Shown: piece by piece, positions 1-5,813 of the stretch
Layout of the letters: each line of letters opens with the position of its first letter
How positions within the stretch are numbered: position 1 is the first letter of the stretch
Assembly (NCBI GenBank): GCA_903867585.1
Contig: CAIPRZ010000106.1
Span: 1 to 7,736 of the forward strand
Direction of reading: 5' to 3'
Origin: an uncultured Chlamydiae bacterium
Lineage (GTDB): Bacteria > Chlamydiota > Chlamydiia > Chlamydiales > Rhabdochlamydiaceae
Length of the DNA: 7,736 bases
The notes under the pieces: generated by a model
The model's database searches: none
What the model saw: only the letters and a program-made list of their open reading frames with translations
What the model was told of the DNA's origin: nothing
Program-made: the position numbers and the translations under genes

Positions 1-332
1 AAAATCACCAAAACGATAAATCGCTCGTGGCTGAATCCGATTTTAGATACAAAGGCCCAAAACCTAAATCTAAAGAGTCGGCTATTTTAATGATTGCCGA
101 TTGTGTGGAAGCCTCTTCAAGGAGTCTTGAAAATTCTTCTGAACAGGAAATCACGAAACTTGTTGATAAAATCGTTAAAGAGCGTCTTTTTGATGGGCAA
201 TTAGATGAGAGTTGTTTGACGTTTAATGAGCTCAAGAAAGTTAAAAAAGCCATCGTTAAAGCTTTAATGGTAACTCACCACGTCAGAGTCATTTATCCCC
301 ACCACGAACTTAATGTTGGTACTTTAGTCTAA
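1..332 (+). CDS. C-terminal end of a PgpH/YqfF-type 7TM-HD phosphohydrolase (5' end outside window)
   Basis: The reading frame is open from the window edge (first full codon at 3) to TAA at 330-332, so the gene starts upstream. The GTG at 27 is an internal valine, not the start. The roughly 110 residues match, from memory, the end of the PgpH/YqfF family: FRYKGPKP, then ADCVEASSRSL, then a KIVKERLFDGQLDES stretch and a final HHVRVIYP. This segment follows the HD catalytic domain, which in characterised members hydrolyses c-di-AMP to pApA at the inner face of the membrane. The HD motif and membrane helices lie outside the window, so catalytic competence cannot be judged here. Family membership is well supported by the conserved tail; the c-di-AMP substrate is family knowledge. 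It is the only + strand gene and converges on the Nudix gene. Confidence 0.85.
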   Translation, partial: NHQNDKSLVAESDFRYKGPKPKSKESAILMIADCVEASSRSLENSSEQEITKLVDKIVKERLFDGQLDESCLTFNELKKVKKAIVKALMVTHHVRVIYPHHELNVGTLV

Positions 333-776
333 AGATTTTTTCAGACAAAACTTGAGGATTTCATCGCCTCCACTAAGCAGGGGGAGTTGAAGAGCTTCTT
401 CATGGGAGGTCCAAAGGGCCTCAATGTTTTCATCAAGCTTTAATTGGATTTCGGGAAGCTTGTCAAAAACGGCTTGGAAAATATGAAATTCAATATAGCT
501 TTCTTCTCTTTTGATATAAAAAACATGGAGTAACTTCAGTTTTTCAAGTTCAATGAGAATCCCTGTTTCTTCATGAATTTCTCGCTGAGCTCCCCTATGA
601 GGGTGTTCATTAGCTTCAACTTTACCAGCAGGTAAATTCCAATGAGAACCATAAGGCTTATCAGGATGTCTTTTGAGTAAAAGGCATCGATCCTTATGAA
701 GCAGCACGCCACCAGCCACCACAAGGGGGTCTTCACAGTTAGAAGGTTTATAAGAAAATATTTCTGTTTTTTTCAT
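324..776 (-). CDS. Nudix hydrolase
   Basis: A 150-residue protein with a complete Nudix box at residues 51-73 (G51, E57, R65-E66, E69-E70, G72), the signature GX5EX7REUXEEXGU that binds Mg2+ and hydrolyses a nucleoside diphosphate linked to another group. The strand before the box (VVAGGVLLHKDRCLLLKR, with WNLPAGKVE leading into it) is typical of the MutT-like fold, and the length is normal for a single-domain enzyme. The substrate cannot be read from the sequence; nucleotide-pool cleaning or sugar-nucleotide or dinucleotide hydrolysis are all possible. The ATG shares one base with the stop of the phosphohexomutase gene upstream (TAATG), and an AGGA sits five bases before the ATG, so translation is probably coupled. 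Its 3' end overlaps the convergent PgpH-type gene by 9 bp. Confidence 0.9.
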   Translation of the reverse strand: MKKTEIFSYKPSNCEDPLVVAGGVLLHKDRCLLLKRHPDKPYGSHWNLPAGKVEANEHPHRGAQREIHEETGILIELEKLKLLHVFYIKREESYIEFHIFQAVFDKLPEIQLKLDENIEALWTSHEEALQLPLLSGGDEILKFCLKKSLD

Positions 777-2464
777 TATTGTCCTAAATACTTGTGGCTA
801 AAATTTTTCAATAGTTCCATCAACTGGGTTTCTTGGGCTTTTTTATGGGCCTCGATATTATCTTTGGGAAAGCTACATAAGCCTGCATAAATTTTTAGCT
901 TTGGTTCTGTTCCAGATGGTCTTAAAATAAGCCAGCTGTTTTTGGTGAACAACCCTAAAGCCTCTGTTTTTGGTAATCCCGAGGGGCTAATTTGTCCGCT
1001 ATTTTTATCTTTTTTTTCACACTTTGCGTAATTCACAATCGCTTCTACTTTTTCTCCCAGTACGTTATCTGGGGGTGAATGAAAAATCGGATCCATTTTT
1101 TTAAGGATAGTTTGAAAACTTGTCCCTTCAGGAAAATCGATGTTTAATGTTTTTTCACTACTTAGTCCATAGCGCTCATAAACATGAAGCAGCCTATCAT
1201 AAAGGGTTTGCCCCTTTTTTTTGGCAAAAGAAGCCGCTTTTGCAAGGATGACACTTATTATGATGGCATCCTTATCTTTAGCATGGGTGCCACTTAAGAA
1301 ACCATAAGACTCTTCGGCCCCTAGAAGAAAACGATCTTGATTGCCCTCTTGTTCTAGCTCATCCATCACCTGACCTATATATTTAAAACCGGTGAGTACT
1401 TGCACATATTCTAAGCCATTTTCCTGGCACATTTTTTTTAGTAAATGAGTTGTAACAAAGGAGCCTACAACTATTTTATCTTTGATATGCGGGGTCGTTT
1501 CAATAAGGTAATCTAGCAAAATTAAAGCGATTTCATTGCCGCTAAGGCAATAGGGGATATTTTTATTTAAAAGGGCACAACCGATTCTATCAGCATCAGG
1601 ATCTGAAACTAGAGCCATATCAGCATGGGTTTTTATAAGAAGGGCTAAGGAGCGCTCCATAGCGACTTTAGTTTCTGGATTAGGCGTTGCAATCTGAGCA
1701 AATTCTGGATCAACTTTTACCTCTTCTTTGACAAGCTCTATATCATGAAAGCCGATCTCGTTTAAGGCTCTTGGTATAATAGAAGAGCCTGCTCCACATA
1801 ATGCGGAATAAACGATTTTTAAATCGGGATTGTTTTCATGAGCAAATTTTGCTTTTAGCATATGTAGATAGGGATTATCGATTTCATGATCAATAAGCTC
1901 TATATGAGTATCATGAGGACTTGCTAATTCAATGGAATGAACCTCTTCAATAAGTTCCATGATTTTTTTATCATGGGGTGAGACGATTTGTCCTCCATCA
2001 GCTAGATAGACCTTAAATCCATTATAAATTTTGGGATTATGAGAGGCTGTAATCATAAAGCCCGCATCAGCTTTTAAGGTTTTGATGGCAAAAGAAAGCC
2101 AAGGGGTTGGTCTGAGAGTTCTTGATAATTTTACATATATTCCCATTTTAGCAAGGACTCTAGCTGTCACTTCGGCAAATTGCATCGAATGATGACGATT
2201 ATCATAGCTTATGCAGACGGTCAGGGTTTTATGTGGATGAAGTTTTTTTAAATAAAGACCACAGGCTGAGGCTGCTTGAGCTATAGTATAGCCATTGATA
2301 CCAGAAATACCAGGCTTCATAATCCCTCTAAGGCCCGCTGTACCGAAGGTTATAATCTGGTTAAAATAGTTGGAATGGATTTTTTTTGAATCTGTTTCTT
2401 TGAGTAGAAGGTCCTTAAAGGCTTCGATAGGCTCAAATTTAAGATAGTTTTGTAATAAATCCAT
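776..2464 (-). CDS. Phosphoglucomutase/phosphomannomutase (alpha-D-phosphohexomutase family)
   Basis: A 562-residue cytoplasmic enzyme that interconverts hexose 1- and 6-phosphates, feeding glycogen, nucleotide-sugar and envelope glycan synthesis. All four active-site loops are present in order: the phosphoserine loop TASHNP with Ser141 (and GTAGLRG at 41-47 before it), the metal loop DPDADRIG with D288, D290 and D292, the sugar-binding loop GAEESYGFL around E384-S386, and the phosphate-binding loop RPSGTEPKLKIY at 515-526. The length and the EESYG form fit the longer PGM2/PgcA-like branch better than GlmM, which is about 450 residues. Whether glucose or mannose phosphate is preferred cannot be decided by eye. 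The start ATG lies 28 bp after the YkgJ-type gene, with no clear Shine-Dalgarno, so it probably depends on read-through from upstream. It overlaps the Nudix gene by one base. Confidence 0.93.
   Translation of the reverse strand: MDLLQNYLKFEPIEAFKDLLLKETDSKKIHSNYFNQIITFGTAGLRGIMKPGISGINGYTIAQAASACGLYLKKLHPHKTLTVCISYDNRHHSMQFAEVTARVLAKMGIYVKLSRTLRPTPWLSFAIKTLKADAGFMITASHNPKIYNGFKVYLADGGQIVSPHDKKIMELIEEVHSIELASPHDTHIELIDHEIDNPYLHMLKAKFAHENNPDLKIVYSALCGAGSSIIPRALNEIGFHDIELVKEEVKVDPEFAQIATPNPETKVAMERSLALLIKTHADMALVSDPDADRIGCALLNKNIPYCLSGNEIALILLDYLIETTPHIKDKIVVGSFVTTHLLKKMCQENGLEYVQVLTGFKYIGQVMDELEQEGNQDRFLLGAEESYGFLSGTHAKDKDAIIISVILAKAASFAKKKGQTLYDRLLHVYERYGLSSEKTLNIDFPEGTSFQTILKKMDPIFHSPPDNVLGEKVEAIVNYAKCEKKDKNSGQISPSGLPKTEALGLFTKNSWLILRPSGTEPKLKIYAGLCSFPKDNIEAHKKAQETQLMELLKNFSHKYLGQ
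782..785 (-). promoter_or_regulatory. Shine-Dalgarno of the Nudix gene
   Basis: AGGA lies five bases before the ATG at 776-774, inside the end of the upstream phosphohexomutase gene. It supports this start and allows reinitiation at the TAATG junction. Confidence 0.6.
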
Positions 2465-2492
2465 TAATCAATAAAAAAGGGTTAGAAACTTT

Positions 2493-2906
2493 TTATAGGT
2501 TATTACCAAGTTCTTGTTCAATCTTTTCAAAAGGTATTTTATCTCCTTCTTCACGATTGATCCCTTCGCAGTAATCAACAAGATCGTCCCAAGATTGTTT
2601 AGAGGCCATATTTTCATCCCAAAAAGGGAATGTCTTACATTGAGAGGGTCTCAAATCATATACGGTGCATTTTTTATCTTTGAAAAAAATACAGTCATAG
2701 CTTGGCTTTAATTCCTTTAATGTCCGTTTCCCATAACAGAGCCTAGTGTAGACTTTATAGAATTGGTCTAGAGAAATTTTTAAGTGATCGGCTAATTTTA
2801 TCGATTCTTCCTCATTGATCCAGACATAGCCAGGGGATCCTGTGCAGCATTTTCCGCAACCTGTACAGTTAAAATGTAATCCCTCGTTATACCATTTTAG
2901 GTCCAT
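2493..2906 (-). CDS. YkgJ-type cysteine-cluster protein (CxxCxxCC family, UPF0153-like)
   Basis: A small protein (137 residues from the chosen start) with the family's N-terminal cysteine cluster CTGCGKCC (C14, C17, C20, C21), then C72 and C80, and the second signature RPSQCKTFPFW with C90. Members are thought to bind zinc or an Fe-S cluster; no biochemical role is established. The ATG at 2906 is chosen because a strong G-rich Shine-Dalgarno stands five bases before it and the protein then begins MDLKWYNEG just before the cysteine cluster. An in-frame ATG at 2930 would add eight residues but has only a weak AAGAA in front. The gene overlaps the end of the metallophosphoesterase gene by 20 bp (44 bp with the longer start), pointing to one transcript. 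The phosphohexomutase follows after 28 bp. Confidence 0.85.
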   Translation of the reverse strand: MDLKWYNEGLHFNCTGCGKCCTGSPGYVWINEEESIKLADHLKISLDQFYKVYTRLCYGKRTLKELKPSYDCIFFKDKKCTVYDLRPSQCKTFPFWDENMASKQSWDDLVDYCEGINREEGDKIPFEKIEQELGNNL

Positions 2907-3741
2907 AGGATCCCCCCTTTTCCAACCCATTTTCAGTTCTTAGATATATTTGGACTCTGTTTTTTTGGGTATCTAATAAGCTAAAAGAGCTGTTTTTAGT
3001 ATCAGATAAAGATCCGGAATCGACCTGTATACAACCATGTCTTTCTATAATCGTTGCAAAGTGGTTATGGCCATGAAGATAGAAAGCCGGAGCATGGTGA
3101 CTTATCACGTTTAGAAGATGGTTACTGTGCTTTAAGGCATTATGAAATTTATCTACTTTATCAAGGATGGGAAAATGTCCTGCAAAGACAAAAGGCTTAA
3201 CAAGATTGGGATCGCTCAAAATGGTTTTCAAAACCTCTTCAAGATGAGGGCTGAAGCTGCCATAGGCTGTAAACCAGGCAGTAGCTAAAGAAAGATCGAG
3301 TAAAACAAGGGTGCAGGTTGGGAAAAGATAAATTTCATAGCCATCTTGTTTTAATGAGCCCTGTTTTGTTACCCCCTCAATAGCGTCATTGGTAAGGTAG
3401 TCATAGAAGATTTTTTTATCGTGAGCTTTTTTTGTGTAGTGATCGTGATTACCGGGAATTTTTAAAACCTTGAAGCCCGCTGTTTTAAGCGATTGAACAA
3501 ACTCTACAGCTTTTTTGAATTCGTTAGGCTGTGATGTTGTAGTAAAATCTCCAGTGATAAGACATAAATCAGGATGGAGGGGCTTTAGCTGCTCTATAAG
3601 AGTATCTGCAGCAACTGGCTGTAGCTGCTTTCCTCTTTTTAGTAGTAAATTAGCGTTACCTATCCAGGTTTTAGAAAAAAATTGGAGGGGGTTTTTGACA
3701 AAATGACTAAAGTGGAGGTCTGAAAAATGGACGATCTTCAA
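2887..3741 (-). CDS. Calcineurin-like metallophosphoesterase (CpdA/YaeI-like)
   Basis: A 284-residue phosphoesterase with the full dimetal motif set: D8 and H10 in SDLHF, G64-D65 in TGDF, N98-H99-D100 in GNHD, H189 in AGHFP, and H225 with H227 in HGHNH. These residues hold two metal ions that cleave a phosphoester. There is no signal peptide or membrane helix, so it should act in the cytoplasm. The substrate is unknown: cyclic nucleotides, phospholipid-linked groups and nucleotide-sugars are all cleaved by relatives, and LpxG, the chlamydial UDP-diacylglucosamine hydrolase, is in this superfamily. I cannot assign it to that role. The only usable start is a TTG at 3741-3739, because the frame upstream holds no ATG, GTG or TTG before the TAG at 3789. 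The Shine-Dalgarno is poor and a small hairpin lies just before it. It heads the four-gene run. Confidence 0.88.
   Translation of the reverse strand: MKIVHFSDLHFSHFVKNPLQFFSKTWIGNANLLLKRGKQLQPVAADTLIEQLKPLHPDLCLITGDFTTTSQPNEFKKAVEFVQSLKTAGFKVLKIPGNHDHYTKKAHDKKIFYDYLTNDAIEGVTKQGSLKQDGYEIYLFPTCTLVLLDLSLATAWFTAYGSFSPHLEEVLKTILSDPNLVKPFVFAGHFPILDKVDKFHNALKHSNHLLNVISHHAPAFYLHGHNHFATIIERHGCIQVDSGSLSDTKNSSFSLLDTQKNRVQIYLRTENGLEKGGSYGPKMV
2912..2920 (-). promoter_or_regulatory. G-rich ribosome binding site deciding the YkgJ-type start
   Basis: On the - strand AAAGGGGGG ends five bases before the ATG at 2906-2904. It favours this ATG over the one at 2930 and lies inside the last codons of the metallophosphoesterase gene. 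Confidence 0.55.
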
Positions 3742-3768
3742 AAAAATCCAGGGGGTTAAAAATCCCCT
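3740..3768 (-). terminator. Weak hairpin plus T-tract between the basic-protein gene and the metallophosphoesterase gene
   Basis: Reading the - strand, a 5-bp stem AGGGG/CCCCT (3768-3764 with 3754-3750) encloses a 9-base loop and is followed three bases later by seven T residues (3746-3740). That is the form of an intrinsic terminator, but the stem is short. The T-tract runs into the TTG start codon of the metallophosphoesterase, so the element would act more like an attenuator, or simply reduce translation, than a clean gene boundary. Confidence 0.35.
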
Positions 3769-3805
3769 TAAGTATATCAGTTTAGGCTAAATATTGCACA
3801 AATGA

Positions 3806-4162
3806 TCAGCGCTTGTTGCTAGTTTTAATAAAAACTTTAGTATTATTAGCTGTTTTTTTACGGGAGTTTTTAATCCAACGTAAACCCTCTTTATGAGCGT
3901 TACTTGGGGCAGATTCTCTTCCTTCTACTTCACCAGGAGTGGATCGCATCCGATGTTGGTGGAGTTTTTTGGCTTTTTTGGCTTTCATTTCCTTTTTAAG
4001 ACCTTTAAGGCGAGAGGTTTCAACCTTTTTTTTGCGCTTGCGAAGATCAGATAACTCTATGTCATGATCAGCATCTAGGGTAGGGTGCTTTTCTCCATCT
4101 TTTACTTCTTTATTCATCATTTTTTTGAGGAATTTATAGGTCGATTTAAGATGTTTGAACAT
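3806..4162 (-). CDS. Small, strongly basic protein of unknown function
   Basis: I do not recognise this 118-residue protein. It has 27 lysines and 9 arginines against about 14 acidic residues, so it is strongly positive. The basic residues cluster in the middle (RKRKKK at 41-46 and the KAKKAKK run near 60-66), with an acidic patch before them (DADHDIELSD at 30-39) and a polar, Asn/Lys-rich tail. No signal peptide, membrane helix or cysteine is seen; the middle could be a charged helix. Such composition suits binding to nucleic acid, ribosomes or an acidic partner, but that is inference. The ATG has GAGG ten bases before it and a TATAAT box about 20 bases further up. It lies alone, with 127 bp to the GroEL-like gene and 64 bp to the metallophosphoesterase gene. 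The sustained frame and good start make it a likely real gene. Confidence 0.7.
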   Translation of the reverse strand: MFKHLKSTYKFLKKMMNKEVKDGEKHPTLDADHDIELSDLRKRKKKVETSRLKGLKKEMKAKKAKKLHQHRMRSTPGEVEGRESAPSNAHKEGLRWIKNSRKKTANNTKVFIKTSNKR

Positions 4163-4189
4163 GATTTAATAGCCTCATTGCCTTAACTT

Positions 4190-4195
4190 ATTATA
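4190..4195 (-). promoter_or_regulatory. Candidate -10 box for the basic-protein gene
   Basis: A perfect TATAAT stands on the - strand inside the 12-bp palindrome TTATTATAATAA (4188-4199). Transcription would begin near 4183, giving a leader of about 20 bases with GAGG as Shine-Dalgarno. No good -35 hexamer is seen at 16-18 bp spacing, so the call is tentative. Because the box is palindromic, TATAAT is also present on the + strand. Confidence 0.4.
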
Positions 4196-4237
4196 ATAAT
4201 CTTTTTAATTAATCTTTTGTGAATTCAAAATTTAATG

Positions 4238-4288
4238 AGCTTAAAGCCTTTTTAATAAGAAGTTAGATTATTTTATAGGCTAAAAGCT
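4238..4288. repeat. Imperfect inverted repeat after the GroEL-like gene
   Basis: Two 12-base arms (4238-4249 and 4277-4288) pair at 10 of 12 positions, each as two 5-bp blocks around a TT/TT mismatch, with a 27-base AT-rich spacer. It begins one base past the stop codon of the GroEL-like gene. No T-tract follows, so it is not a typical terminator; it could stabilise the mRNA end or be chance in AT-rich DNA. The remainder of the spacer between 4163 and 4289 holds only the candidate -10 box. Confidence 0.35.
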
Positions 4289-4289
4289 T

Positions 4290-5747
4290 CTATATTTTTT
4301 CGATTTTATTGGTTATGAGTGCTTCGGAAAGAAAAACTTTTTCTGAGGTTTCTAGGGCTTGTAGTAAAGCTAGTCTAATTACTTTAACCGAGTCATAAAT
4401 ATAAGAAAGTCTGCTCTCTTCGATATTCTTTGTTAAATTATTGAAAACTAAACTAGGGGAGCAAGAAAGTTTTTTTAAAATCTCATCAGGATTCTCATGA
4501 GCATTTTCAATAAGTGTTACAGCAGGTACGACTGCAGCTTTTTGAAAGAGTTCAAATCCGATTTTTTCATCTCCTCTAAGACGATGAGTGATTTTTGAGC
4601 AGGCATTGACTAAGCCCATTCCAGCCCCAGGCACTAGACCCTCTTGGTGCGTGTTTTCTAAAAACTTTAAAGCCTTAATATAGAGTTTCTTTTTTTGTTC
4701 AAATGCTTGGTAGTTTGGCGCTTTAAGATGAAAAACAGTTAAGTTTCTTTCTAAAGGTTTAACAGTTTTTAAAGGGGCTTCCTGAAAAAGAATGGTTTGA
4801 TTTTTAGATAGGATCACTTTTCTTAGTCTGCCAAGGCATTCTGGGGTTAGTTCATTAAAAGGCAGTTCTTGCTCTCCTACCACACTTGCCATAGATAAAG
4901 CTTGGGTTTGTTTTAAGATAGACAGTTTGTCTTCCGTTAGGGATGGGAGTTTAATAACAGCTATATCAAGAACTCCACGGGTTGTATTGATAATAAGATT
5001 AGAAAGGGCATCTCCCTCTAAGCCTTCAGTTAGGATCAACAGGGAATGGTGATTTTTGCTAATAAAATCTAAAATGGGGATTAATGGGTGAATAGAGGCT
5101 ATTTTCTTATTAGCAATAAGAACAAAGGGTTTAAATAAGACTATCTCTTGGGTTTCTTTATTTTTACAAAAATAGGGACTGAGATAGCCTTCATTAATGA
5201 CAAGGCCAAAGGTGTTTTCAAACCCTTCATCTTGGGTGTTATCGTGCTCAAAGAAAAGGTTTTGAGTATTTTTAGTTTGGTAAAAATAAGAGGCTGTATT
5301 AACACCAATCTCGTGAGATCCTGAAAAATTTAAGGCTAGGTTTTTAATATCTTCAAAATCAAGATTTTTAATCTTCATTTTACCAAGATTTTTAAAGATC
5401 TTATCATAAGCCTGCTGCATCCCTTTTAGCAGCTTAAAAGGACAAGCCCCTTTATTAATCAAATCGATGCCGTTTTTTGTTATAGCATTTAGTAAAATAA
5501 GAGCTGTTTTAGTTCCATCATGACACTGTTTAGCTAAGCGTTCCATCATCTGTAAAGCAAAGCTTCGCCCAATACTAAAAATAGGATCTTGGCTTTCAAG
5601 ATCTTCAATAAAGCTTATTTCATCTGAGATGTTTAAAGAGCCTAAAGGACCAAATGTTGGTAAAAGGGCTTTATTAAATAAGCTGATGCTTAAGCCAATT
5701 TTATCTAAAGCTTGCTGATTAAAAAGGAGTTCTTGCGAAGGGTTCAT
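4290..5747 (-). CDS. Divergent GroEL-like chaperonin (60 kDa family paralogue)
   Basis: A 485-residue group I chaperonin relative, shorter than E. coli GroEL (548). Compared with E. coli GroEL from memory, it keeps the TFGPLG nucleotide loop (31-36), HDGTKTA (76-82, D77 matching catalytic D87), the apical EGYLSPYF (186-193), the hydrophobic LIPIL (222-226, over L234/L237), NTTRG (254-258), GAGMG (374-378), D393 in GDEKIG (matching D398) and D452 in YDSVKV (matching D495). Changed: about 11 residues are missing between the GPLG loop and residue 60, so the D52 region does not align cleanly; about 28 residues are missing before HQEGLVPG, in the intermediate-domain stretch; PGFGD has become PSLTE; and there is no Gly-Gly-Met tail. 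No groES is adjacent. This fits the diverged extra GroEL copies known in Chlamydiae (the GroEL2/GroEL3 type); which one is not decided. It may fold special clients, modify the main chaperonin, or have lost ring ATPase cycling. Confidence 0.85.
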   Translation of the reverse strand: MNPSQELLFNQQALDKIGLSISLFNKALLPTFGPLGSLNISDEISFIEDLESQDPIFSIGRSFALQMMERLAKQCHDGTKTALILLNAITKNGIDLINKGACPFKLLKGMQQAYDKIFKNLGKMKIKNLDFEDIKNLALNFSGSHEIGVNTASYFYQTKNTQNLFFEHDNTQDEGFENTFGLVINEGYLSPYFCKNKETQEIVLFKPFVLIANKKIASIHPLIPILDFISKNHHSLLILTEGLEGDALSNLIINTTRGVLDIAVIKLPSLTEDKLSILKQTQALSMASVVGEQELPFNELTPECLGRLRKVILSKNQTILFQEAPLKTVKPLERNLTVFHLKAPNYQAFEQKKKLYIKALKFLENTHQEGLVPGAGMGLVNACSKITHRLRGDEKIGFELFQKAAVVPAVTLIENAHENPDEILKKLSCSPSLVFNNLTKNIEESRLSYIYDSVKVIRLALLQALETSEKVFLSEALITNKIEKI

Positions 5748-5773
5748 GAGAGACCTTAAAGGGTTTTAAGGTC
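5748..5773 (-). promoter_or_regulatory. Hairpin covering the Shine-Dalgarno of the GroEL-like gene
   Basis: On the - strand, arms GACCTTAAA (5773-5765) and TTTAAGGTC (5760-5752) are perfectly complementary over 9 bp with a 4-base ACCC loop. The second arm contains TAAGG, the only Shine-Dalgarno, with AAGG six bases before the ATG at 5747. In RNA the ribosome site would thus be paired. There is no T-tract after it, so it is not an intrinsic terminator of rsmI. It is also not a CIRCE element (TTAGCACTC-N9-GAGTGCTAA). The structure is seen directly; a role as thermosensor or operator is inference. Confidence 0.6.
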
Positions 5774-5810
5774 AAATTAGGGATCATAAAAAAGAAAATC
5801 AAGCGGGAAA
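5774..5810 (-). promoter_or_regulatory. Weak candidate promoters for the GroEL-like gene
   Basis: Two overlapping possibilities exist. TATGAT (5788-5783), five of six matches to a -10 box, with a poor TTTCCC 16 bp upstream, would start transcripts near 5776 and give a leader of about 29 bases that is almost exactly the hairpin. Alternatively TTGATT (5802-5797), 17 bp, TAATTT (5779-5774) would start inside the hairpin and remove part of its first arm. Neither is strong; read-through from tRNA-Cys/rsmI is also possible. Confidence 0.25.
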
Positions 5811-5813
5811 TAT

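Noticed and set aside
5..253. Open frame of 82 residues on the - strand opposite the PgpH-type gene
   Set aside because: It is a shadow of a conserved coding sequence, with no ribosome site or recognisable motif.
27..332. A complete 101-residue gene starting with GTG at 27
   Set aside because: The frame is open to the window edge and the preceding residues fit the family, so it is the end of a longer gene.
2907..2930. Longer start of the YkgJ-type protein at 2930
   Set aside because: It has a weaker ribosome site and deepens the overlap; the strong G-rich site points to 2906, though the longer form cannot be excluded.
3515..3706. Open frame of 63 residues on the + strand inside the metallophosphoesterase gene
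   Set aside because: It is antisense to conserved catalytic-domain codons and shows no independent coding signs.
5752..5773. Intrinsic terminator for rsmI
   Set aside because: The hairpin is followed by TCTCTC and the start codon, not by a T-tract.
5748..5813. CIRCE (HrcA) operator upstream of the chaperonin gene
   Set aside because: The inverted repeat has different arms and a 4-base instead of a 9-base spacer.
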